Part shown: one piece after another, positions 40,460 to 47,591 of the stretch
Layout of the letters: every line of letters starts with the position of its first letter
Numbering within the stretch: position 1 is the stretch's first letter
The notes under the pieces: model-generated
Seen by the model: only the letters and a program-made list of their open reading frames with translations
What the model was told of the DNA's origin: nothing
Database searches by the model: none
NCBI GenBank assembly: GCA_000381585.1
Contig: KB906740.1
Span: 309,763 to 373,762 of the forward strand
Direction: 5' to 3'
Length of the DNA stretch: 64,000 bases
Origin: Acidobacteriaceae bacterium KBS 83
GTDB taxonomy: Bacteria; Acidobacteriota; Terriglobia; Terriglobales; Acidobacteriaceae
Made by a program: the position numbers and the translations under genes

Positions 40460-41677
40460 TTGAGTTCAACCCTCACAGCCACCATCGTCGCCGCCGTCAC
40501 CACGGTCCTTGCCTGGGCTGGCATCGGCTATTACCTCCTCGCCCTCTGGAGCGCCCGCGCCTTCGTCCACAGCCTGCGCCGCCCTCGTCCCGCCTACGCG
40601 CCCTCAGTCAGCATCCTCAAACCCGTCCACGGCCTCGATCACGAGATGTACTCGGCCTTCGCCAGCCACTGCCGCCAGGACTACGCAGGTGAGTACGAGA
40701 TCCTCTTCGGCGTCAGCTCGCTGAACGACCCAGCTGTCACCGCCGTCCATCAGCTTCAGGAGGAGTTCCCCGACCACGCCATCCGCATCATCGAATGCCC
40801 GGAGCTCCTCGGCGCCAACGGCAAGGTCTCGAACCTCGTCCAGATGCTCCCGCACGCGCGCCACCCCTACATCCTCATCAACGACAGCGATATCGTCGTC
40901 TCGCCTCACTACCTCACCAACATCATGGCCGGTTTCGCCCCTACGCCCGCGCACAAGCGCACCGTCGGCATGGTCACTGCGCCGTATCGCGGCCGCGCCC
41001 ACGGCAAGCCACGCAAGGAGCCCACCCTCGGCTCGCGCATGGAAGCCCTCGGCATCTCCACCGATTTTTTCCCCGGCGTCCTCACCGCGCGCCGCATCGA
41101 GGGCGGCATCCACTTCGGCCTCGGCTCCACGCTCGCCGTCTCCCGCGATGCGTTGCGCCATATCGACGGCCTCGCCCCTCTGGTCGATTACCTCGCCGAC
41201 GACTACGAGCTCGGCGCGCGCATCGCAGCCGCAGGCTTCGATGTCGAGCTTTCTGCCGAAGTCGTCGAGACCTGGGTCCCCCCGTACGACGCTGCCGGAT
41301 TCCTCGAGCATCAACTCCGCTGGTACCGCTCCACCCGCGACTCACGCCGCTGGGGTTACGCCGGCCTCGTTTTCACCTTCGGGCTTCCCTGGGCCTTCTG
41401 CAACCTCATCGCGACCGGCCTCAGTCTCGAAGGCATCGCACTCTTCGTCCTCGCGCTCGTGGTGCGCATCGCCCTCGCACTGGCCGTCGGTGTCGGCATC
41501 CTCGGCGACACGCAAGTCCTGCGCGATCTCCTCCTGCTCCTGCCCCGCGATCTTATCGCTCTCGCCCTCTGGGCCTGGAGCTTCGCCGGCGACACCGTCA
41601 CCTGGCGTGGCGAGCGCTTCCTGCTCAACCGAGGCAAACTGATCCGCAGTCAGCCAAAACCCGCCTCTTCCACCTAA
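40460..41677 (+). CDS. HpnI-like hopanoid/ceramide-type glycosyltransferase (GT2/GT21)
   Basis: From TTG 40460 the protein has 405 residues. An N-terminal membrane helix is followed by SILKPVHGLDHEMYSAF, the DxD motif in LINDSDIVV, FFPGVLTARRIEGGIHFGLGSTLAVSRDAL, the catalytic Asp in YLADDYELG, and HQLRWYRSTR (the (Q/R)xxRW variant). Two or three C-terminal helices follow. HpnI adds N-acetylglucosamine to bacteriohopanetetrol; ceramide glucosyltransferases share the fold. ATG 40397 would start inside a dispersed repeat, so I prefer the TTG, though it is a weak start. No other hopanoid gene is nearby. Confidence 0.82.
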   Translation: MSSTLTATIVAAVTTVLAWAGIGYYLLALWSARAFVHSLRRPRPAYAPSVSILKPVHGLDHEMYSAFASHCRQDYAGEYEILFGVSSLNDPAVTAVHQLQEEFPDHAIRIIECPELLGANGKVSNLVQMLPHARHPYILINDSDIVVSPHYLTNIMAGFAPTPAHKRTVGMVTAPYRGRAHGKPRKEPTLGSRMEALGISTDFFPGVLTARRIEGGIHFGLGSTLAVSRDALRHIDGLAPLVDYLADDYELGARIAAAGFDVELSAEVVETWVPPYDAAGFLEHQLRWYRSTRDSRRWGYAGLVFTFGLPWAFCNLIATGLSLEGIALFVLALVVRIALALAVGVGILGDTQVLRDLLLLLPRDLIALALWAWSFAGDTVTWRGERFLLNRGKLIRSQPKPASST

Positions 41678-41687
41678 GCAGAAACAA

Positions 41688-42209
41688 TCAACCCGGATTC
41701 GAGAAGTCAGCCATCAGAGGCTCGTCGAAAAGTGCCATCTCCGCGTTGGTCGGTGCCTGAAATATCTCCACCCATTCGAAGAGTGCATCGCGTTCTATGG
41801 GCGGATTCTCCCTTCCTCTGCGCTCAAGCCTCTCCAACAGGACATCAGACGGCGCGTTTAGATAATGCAGCTCAACTGCAGCGCCAAGCGCTCGCGCGCC
41901 GAGTCGCAAAGCATCGCGCTCCGACCGCGCCCATGTGCCCCATTCAATGATCACGGTGAGGCCCTGCGCCAGCAGCTGCTGAGCGAGCTCCCATTGGAGC
42001 GCCTCCACCTTCGCACGCATGTCTTCCCGATGGAGATTGATCGAAAGAGCATCCATCCAATCGTCCGGTGAAAAGCGAATCGCTTGCAGCCTGCCTTCCA
42101 GTGCCTCGGCAAGCGTGGTCTTCCCCGAACCCGGCAAACCACACACGAGAATCAATCGGCCGGAGCTTTGCACGAAGGCATTATCCGCCGGGGCTCTTCG
42201 AGAAAACAT
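41688..42209 (-). CDS. P-loop kinase-like AAA protein
   Basis: 173 residues from ATG 42209 (TTG 42236 is an alternative that would overlap the antiporter gene). Walker A is LPGSGKTT near residue 26; an FSPDDWMDAL segment resembles the nucleoside/gluconate-kinase-like catalytic Asp region; a VIIEWGTW strand and a LLERLERRGR lid follow. This is the AAA_33 family of small kinases that phosphorylate nucleosides, sugars or antibiotics; the substrate is not predictable. It lies 19 bases after the antiporter stop, so the two are probably co-transcribed. Confidence 0.8.
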   Translation of the reverse strand: MFSRRAPADNAFVQSSGRLILVCGLPGSGKTTLAEALEGRLQAIRFSPDDWMDALSINLHREDMRAKVEALQWELAQQLLAQGLTVIIEWGTWARSERDALRLGARALGAAVELHYLNAPSDVLLERLERRGRENPPIERDALFEWVEIFQAPTNAEMALFDEPLMADFSNPG

Positions 42210-42228
42210 CGCTGGCGGAACAGAGTCG

Positions 42229-43341
42229 TCACCCAACCGGCATCAGGTAAAACATCACCCCAAGCATGCAATAGACCGCCAGCAACTGAACGCCCTCCAT
42301 CCAGTTCGCCTCGCCGTCCCCGGCGATCTGGCCGTGGATCACAATCGCTATCACAAGAGCCAGCAGCTCTGTCGGTGTAAACACCAGGTCCATCGGTCCC
42401 GGCCCCATGCCGTGGCTCAGCAGCACCAGCGCCGGCGCCACGAAGAGCGCAATCTGCATGCTGGAACCGCTGGCGATGCCTACAGACAGGTCCATGCGGC
42501 CGCGCATCGCCGCACGGACGGCCGACGTGGCCTCTGCCGCGTTGCCTGCGATGGCGATGACGATGATGCCGGCGAACAGATCGCTCATGTGCAGTGCACG
42601 CGAAGCTGCCTCGATTGAGCCCACCAGCACCTCGCCCATGAACGCAATGCCCAGCGCGCTCACGGCCAGCATCGACCCTGCCATCGTTGCGCTCCAGTGC
42701 GGTGTCTCATCTTCGTCGTGCCGGGCAGAGAGCAGATCGCGATGGGTCCGCAGAGTGAACAGCAGGCTCAGCACATAGGTCACCAGCAAGATTATGGAGA
42801 ACTCAAGGCTCAGATCAGCTTCGTGAGTGCGCGCACCGCTTCCGCCCAGCAAGTGATACGCCGCCGGGAAGATCAGCCCGATGGCAGCCAGCGTCATCAT
42901 GGTGGCACGCGAACGCGCCTGCAGCGGATTGAAGCGCAGCTCGCGCTCGCGCAGCCCACCGGATACCATCGAGACGCCCATCGTCAGTAGCAGGTTCATC
43001 AGGATGGAGCCTGTGATCGAGGCTTTCACCACGTTCTGCAGTCCCTGCCGCAGGGCAAAAAAGCCGATCACCAACTCCCCCGCATTGCCGAACGTGACAT
43101 TCAGCAGCGCGCCCAGGCTCGCGCCTGTGTGCAGCGCAAGCTGCTCCGTGGCTTCACTCAGCAATCGCGCCAGCGGGACCATCGCAAGTGCGGAGAGAAG
43201 GAAGATCCACGTATCGCTGAGCTGCGTGAAGTGCCGCAGCAGGAGGGTGACGGGCACCAACACCAGCAGCCAACTCGCCCGGCTCTGCGCGAAGAATGCG
43301 AACGGGTTCTCCTGGCCGGGCTGGCTGTGCGGTCGGTTCAT
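42229..43341 (-). CDS. cax: Calcium/proton antiporter, CAX family
   Basis: 370 residues with about 11 membrane helices. The two alpha repeats are clear: FGNAGELVIGFFALRQGLQNVVKASITGSILMN in the first half and IAGNAAEATSAVRAAMRGRMDLSVGIASGSSMQ in the second; their acidic residues bind Ca2+. A short acidic loop (ARHDEDETPHW) separates the halves. GAGG lies before ATG 43341, and TGATACAAA upstream may be an extended -10. It exports Ca2+ from the cytoplasm using the proton gradient. Confidence 0.92.
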   Translation of the reverse strand: MNRPHSQPGQENPFAFFAQSRASWLLVLVPVTLLLRHFTQLSDTWIFLLSALAMVPLARLLSEATEQLALHTGASLGALLNVTFGNAGELVIGFFALRQGLQNVVKASITGSILMNLLLTMGVSMVSGGLRERELRFNPLQARSRATMMTLAAIGLIFPAAYHLLGGSGARTHEADLSLEFSIILLVTYVLSLLFTLRTHRDLLSARHDEDETPHWSATMAGSMLAVSALGIAFMGEVLVGSIEAASRALHMSDLFAGIIVIAIAGNAAEATSAVRAAMRGRMDLSVGIASGSSMQIALFVAPALVLLSHGMGPGPMDLVFTPTELLALVIAIVIHGQIAGDGEANWMEGVQLLAVYCMLGVMFYLMPVG

Positions 43342-43750
43342 TTGGCTATCCTCGGCGCATTTGTATCAATTTCCAATCGGTGACTGATGAAATGCGAATT
43401 GCGCAAACAGCTCATAGCGGATCGAGGAGTGATAAGAAAAGTGTGCGCACGGGCTGTCCGGTGAGCAGAATCCCAGAATGGAACCCGCAACCAACAAGCC
43501 CTCAAGAAATTGCCAAATCATCCCACCTGACTCGGTAGACTTGAAATAGGGGGATGAATGGCCTGCCAGGGACTACCCACTGCGCATCGGCTTGGATTGG
43601 CGCCTCTAACCCCTTTAGCAAGACATATTTGCGGGTAAGTGCTTTGGGATGACATTTTTAGCCCTCGGAAGCTCCCCTAAATAGCTGATGAACAATGCCT
43701 TATCAGATGCCCTCCCGCACCGGAGGGGAGGGGGGTGGGGTACCGTTACT
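43342..43750. other. 409-bp intergenic region
   Basis: No ORF with coding character. The part 43605-43705 is AT-richer (cccctttagcaagacatatttg) and may be an intergenic repeat, but only one copy is in this window. Just past the GT39 stop lies a G-rich run at 43722-43741 (ggaggggaggggggtgggg) on the plus strand. Confidence 0.4.
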
Positions 43751-45589
43751 TCACGGCTGGTTCGACAGCACAGCCTTCCCACCCGAAATTGCGACCGTGT
43801 AAACCGCCCCCGGCAGCCGGGGAGGCGCAGCCGCATCCGTCAGCAGGAAGACCCGCCGTGGTCCGCTCCACAGGCGGGCGATCGACGCATCGTCATCGAA
43901 GATCGCCGGCGCATCGGAAAAGAACGATCCGTACCAAAGATTCGAACTCCTGCCGTTGAGAATCCGTACCTGTCTTCGCAGATAAAACCCGAGCGTCGAA
44001 CCGCTCTCGTACTCGCCGTTCAGCACTACGACATCATCTGGCGTAAGCCGCGGACGGACCGCATCTGCCAGCGCTGCCGATGACAGCACTGGTGAGAAGG
44101 TCACCAGTGCCATGTGCGCGGCGACAAGGAACAAGACGCTTCCACCGGCCAGCGTCCAGAGCGCCGCATGTCTATGCCCGGCGCGCCGCAGCAGCAGATG
44201 TCCGCCTGTGCCGATGAGCAGCGCCACGGAGGTCAGCAGCAGTGGCAGACGGAAGAAGGCCATAGCCCGCGTGCTCAGATCGAGGAAGTGCCCGAAGGAA
44301 AGCGCATAGTCGCCGGGATTGCTGTGAAGCGCCGCTGCCAGATCGCCCGCAGGAGAAGCTGAGCGCAGTGCGAAGAATGCGGCGACGACAGCGCCGCATG
44401 ACCCTGCAGCGAACAGCAGCCAGGCCGTCCGCAAGCGTGGCGGCCTGGTATCAGCAGCATCCTGCGCCAGCCAGCCGCCGAGCAGCAGAGCAAGTGCCGG
44501 CATCGCCGGCAGCACGTAGTACTCCTGCCGGGTGGAGAAGCTGAAGAACACCATCGGTACCGCCGCCCAGCAGAAGAGCAGGAGCCGCGCTCGCTCCGTC
44601 TTGTTCAGCGGAGCACTGCGCCGCCGGCGCCGCAGCGGCACCCGGCACAGAGCCGACGGGAGAAATGCGCTCCACGGCAGCAGCCAGACCAGCAGCAGCC
44701 CCCAGAACAGGGCAAACGGAACCGTGTCGTAGTCCCGTGGCACCCGTCGGTTGAGATACCGCAACAGGTGCTCATTGATGAAGTAGAACCAGTAGAAGCC
44801 GTGCACATTCCCGGCCGTCGGCACCGCCCCGGGGTGCCCCTCCGTAGAATTCGCCATCCCCGCCGCCACATGCCACGGCGCGGCAATCGCAAAGAAAATC
44901 AGAGCGCCAAGCAGCGGATGCCAGCGCCGCAGATGCGCCAGATTCCGCGTCATCAGCAGATACACCACAACGATCAGCAAGGGAAAGACAAGGCCGATCA
45001 GCCCCTTGGTCAACACGCCCAAAGCGCATGCGGCCGCGAATCCCGCAGCATTCGCGCGTGTCGGCTCTGCAAGCGAACGCCAGAAGCAGAACATCGCGAC
45101 CGCGAGCCACAGACACACCATCGCGTCCGGAATCAGAATGCGGGTGAAGATGAACAGCCCGAAGCTGGTCGCGAATACCAGCGAGGCATAGAAGCCAGCC
45201 GCCGCGTCAGGGAAGAAGCGATCTCCCAGCGCGAAGACCACGAGCAGCAGCACCAGCGTATACACAGCAAGCGGCAATCGCGCCGACCAGGTATGAACGC
45301 CGAAGCAGCGGAAACTCGCCGCCATGCTCCAGTAGAGGAGCGGCGCCTTCTCGAGGTATCGAATGCCGTTCGTGTAGAGCGTCGTCCGGTCATGACGCGC
45401 CACCATCTCTCGCGCCACTTCAGCGTGCACCGAATCGGCATCGTCCAGCAGCGGCGGCCACAGCAGTGCGAAACTGCCGTAGAGCAGCAGCCACACTGCG
45501 ATCAGGACCGGCAGCAGCGTTCGCGGCGTGGCGCGCCTCTCGCGCGGCGGATGCTCCATCGAGAGCGATTGTCGCATCCTGAGCCGCAT
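43751..45589 (-). CDS. Glycosyltransferase family 39 / ArnT-like membrane protein
   Basis: 612 residues with about 12 hydrophobic helices. The first periplasmic loop has the GT39/ArnT signature LLDDADSVHAEVAREMVARHD (Asp/Glu catalytic site) and GIRYLEKAPLLYWSMA. The C-terminal 100 residues form a small soluble domain (VVVLNGEYESGSTLGFYLRRQ). ArnT moves aminoarabinose from undecaprenyl phosphate to lipid A, and other members glycosylate proteins or lipids, so the acceptor is uncertain. ATG 45559 is an alternative start. It is divergent from the Rieske gene, with only 32 bases between starts. Confidence 0.87.
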   Translation of the reverse strand: MRLRMRQSLSMEHPPRERRATPRTLLPVLIAVWLLLYGSFALLWPPLLDDADSVHAEVAREMVARHDRTTLYTNGIRYLEKAPLLYWSMAASFRCFGVHTWSARLPLAVYTLVLLLVVFALGDRFFPDAAAGFYASLVFATSFGLFIFTRILIPDAMVCLWLAVAMFCFWRSLAEPTRANAAGFAAACALGVLTKGLIGLVFPLLIVVVYLLMTRNLAHLRRWHPLLGALIFFAIAAPWHVAAGMANSTEGHPGAVPTAGNVHGFYWFYFINEHLLRYLNRRVPRDYDTVPFALFWGLLLVWLLPWSAFLPSALCRVPLRRRRRSAPLNKTERARLLLFCWAAVPMVFFSFSTRQEYYVLPAMPALALLLGGWLAQDAADTRPPRLRTAWLLFAAGSCGAVVAAFFALRSASPAGDLAAALHSNPGDYALSFGHFLDLSTRAMAFFRLPLLLTSVALLIGTGGHLLLRRAGHRHAALWTLAGGSVLFLVAAHMALVTFSPVLSSAALADAVRPRLTPDDVVVLNGEYESGSTLGFYLRRQVRILNGRSSNLWYGSFFSDAPAIFDDDASIARLWSGPRRVFLLTDAAAPPRLPGAVYTVAISGGKAVLSNQP

Positions 45590-45602
45590 CGCTACCGCGG
45601 CT

Positions 45603-45608
45603 TATAGT
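45603..45608 (+). promoter_or_regulatory. -10-like TATAGT 13 nt before the Rieske gene
   Basis: TATAGT lies in the 32-base divergent gap, 13 bases before ATG 45622. The upstream -35 would lie inside the divergent gene's coding start. Confidence 0.4.
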
Positions 45609-45621
45609 AGACGGAAGTTTC

Positions 45622-46719
45622 ATGGCCAAGGACCTCTTCCAGATCGCACATGGTTCGGCAGCAGCGGCCCCCCCGACGGCACTCATCTACGATGACTGGT
45701 ATCCAGCGCTGCGCAGCGATCGCCTGCGCGGCAAACGGCTGACAACCGCGATGCTCCTCGACATTCCGATGGTGCTGGGCCGGCGCAGCGACGGCTCCAT
45801 CTTCGCCATGCGCGACAGTTGTCCGCATCGCGGCATTCCGCTCTCCTGCGGCTGGTTCGATGGCGCTACGGTGACGTGCAAGTACCATGGCTGGGCCTTC
45901 GAAGCCGGCTCCGGACAATGCCGCGAGATCCCGTCGCTCACCAGCGAAGATACCCTCGACCCGTCTCGGATCTATGCCACGTCGTACCCATGCGTCGAAC
46001 GCGACGGCTATGCGTGGGTCTACATCCCAGATGCCGGCCGCGGCCGCCTCCGCACCGAAGACCTGCCTGAACCGCCGTCGTTGCCGCGCTTCAGCGAACG
46101 CTGCCGTTCGGCGCACCTCTCCGCCGACCTGCCTTGCAACGTCGACCACGGCATTATCGGCCTCATGGACCCGGCCCATGGCCCCTTCGTTCACCAGGCA
46201 TGGTGGTGGCGCTCTCGCGCCAGCATCCACGAGAAGCACAAGACCTTCGAGCCCATTCCCCAGGGCTTTCGCATGTCCGCGCACGCCCCTTCAGGCAACA
46301 GCGCGCCTTACAAACTCCTAGGGGTGTATGGCGAGCCGATCACCACCACTATTGATTTCGTACTGCCCAATCGGCGCTGGGAGACGATCCGCTGCGGCAA
46401 GAAGTGGTTCTCCAGCCTGACGACGGTCTCCCCGGTGACGGCATCCACCTGCCGCATCGATGTCTTAGCTGCCTGGAATGTCTTCTACCATATGCCGCTG
46501 GTCACCCCGATAGCGCGCTTCTTCGGGGCGCGATTTGTGCGGCAGGACCAGCAAACCATGATTGAGCAGGCAAAAGGACTACGGCACAACCCTACCCTCA
46601 TGCTCATTGACGACGCAGATCGGCCTGCAAAGTGGTACTTCGCGTTGAAGCAGGCGCGCCTCAAAGGGGAAGAGAACCATCCAATGGACGGGCCCGTTAC
46701 CCTGCATTGGCGAAGTTAG
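45622..46719 (+). CDS. Rieske non-heme iron oxygenase, alpha-subunit type
   Basis: 365 residues. The [2Fe-2S] Rieske site is C67-x-H69 (DSCPHRG) and C86-x2-H89 (CKYHGW). The mononuclear iron site fits NVDHGIIGLMDPAHGPFVH, giving D-x3-x-H-x4-H, and the C-terminal half is a SRPBCC fold (RMSAHAPSGNS, IDFVLPNRRWETIR). No reductase or ferredoxin gene is adjacent, so electrons must come from elsewhere. Such enzymes hydroxylate or demethylate aromatic, steroid or pigment-like substrates; the substrate here cannot be read. No membrane helix is seen. Confidence 0.87.
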   Translation: MAKDLFQIAHGSAAAAPPTALIYDDWYPALRSDRLRGKRLTTAMLLDIPMVLGRRSDGSIFAMRDSCPHRGIPLSCGWFDGATVTCKYHGWAFEAGSGQCREIPSLTSEDTLDPSRIYATSYPCVERDGYAWVYIPDAGRGRLRTEDLPEPPSLPRFSERCRSAHLSADLPCNVDHGIIGLMDPAHGPFVHQAWWWRSRASIHEKHKTFEPIPQGFRMSAHAPSGNSAPYKLLGVYGEPITTTIDFVLPNRRWETIRCGKKWFSSLTTVSPVTASTCRIDVLAAWNVFYHMPLVTPIARFFGARFVRQDQQTMIEQAKGLRHNPTLMLIDDADRPAKWYFALKQARLKGEENHPMDGPVTLHWRS

Positions 46720-46743
46720 ATCGGTTCAAATCGTTACGCGGTG

Positions 46744-47331
46744 CTAATTGCGCGTTTCCGTAGAAGGTGAGCTCACACCGCTTGCTGTAGTAGTAGGGGT
46801 GTCCATGAGACTTTTGCGGCAGCTCTCTTTCTTCGCTGCCAGCGCCGGCTGCTGCACCTTCTTGAGCGCCGCCAAGGCCTCTCGCCTATGCTGCAGCATA
46901 TACGTTTCCGTCTGGCGCACAAATGGATAGCCGCACGCCTCGTCGAAGTGTTCTTCGGTACCGATCAACTTCAGGACCCCTGCCGGATTCGCAACCAATG
47001 CATCTGCGATCGCTACCCGCAGACCCTGGCTGAAAGTCGCGTCTGTAAACGGCGCGATCTGCGCAGCCGCATGAAGCCAGCCGTTGCTGCCCTCGGCCAC
47101 ATGTTCGAGCACGATGTCATAATTCGGCTCCTCCGGGCTGTGGGGGTCGATGTCCTTGATGAGACGATGCACGAACTCCCTAGCACCTTCTGCATCGATA
47201 TGTCGTTGGAAGTCCGCCGCGCTCATATTGCGTAGCTCGCTGGGAGTCATGCTTTGCGCAGAAGCGCCAGGAACCCACGCTGCGAACAGCATCACCAGAG
47301 CACCGGATATGAGGAGCCATAAGGACGTCAT
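46744..47331 (-). CDS. Secreted protein of unknown function
   Basis: 195 residues. A signal peptide (SLWLLISGALVMLFAAWVPGASA) is cleaved near residue 25. The mature part is mainly helical, with SELRNMSAADFQRHIDAEGAREFVHRLIKDID, a Cys-containing middle (FDEACGYPF) and a second Cys (KKESCRKS) that could form a disulphide. The last 20 residues are Ser/Thr-rich. No family recognised. Upstream on the same strand, ttttataaagg offers a -10-like TATAAA at about 47376-47381. Confidence 0.7.
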   Translation of the reverse strand: MTSLWLLISGALVMLFAAWVPGASAQSMTPSELRNMSAADFQRHIDAEGAREFVHRLIKDIDPHSPEEPNYDIVLEHVAEGSNGWLHAAAQIAPFTDATFSQGLRVAIADALVANPAGVLKLIGTEEHFDEACGYPFVRQTETYMLQHRREALAALKKVQQPALAAKKESCRKSLMDTPTTTASGVSSPSTETRN

Positions 47332-47489
47332 ACGAAAATCATCGCACTCCGTAACCGATCCAGGCGACCGAAGCCTTTATAAAACCAAAGTCGAGGGTAA
47401 TGAAAATGCTGTGACTATGAATACCTTCTTGGTACACCTCGGGATTCCCGATTCGGCTTTATGGCCCTTTTAACAGTAATGAGTTGCAA

Positions 47490-47536
47490 ACATCTCTCTC
47501 CGGGTGGCCTTCCCCTCGGCCAGGGAAGATGTTTTT
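47490..47536. terminator. Imperfect hairpin with T-run between minus-strand genes
   Basis: acatct...ggcc-ttcccctc-ggcc...agatgt, followed by ttttt on the plus strand. No plus-strand gene ends here, so it may only weakly terminate the minus-strand GH57 transcript. The rest of 47332-47591 shows no gene. Confidence 0.3.
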
Positions 47537-47591
47537 CCATCGATCGTTTTTGCATTGCGCGAAATGATTGATTTTCTGGAACCTCTTCGGG

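Noticed and set aside
41688..42209. Zeta-type toxin
   Set aside because: The P-loop kinase resembles zeta toxins only in its Walker A; no small antitoxin gene precedes it and the neighbour is an antiporter.
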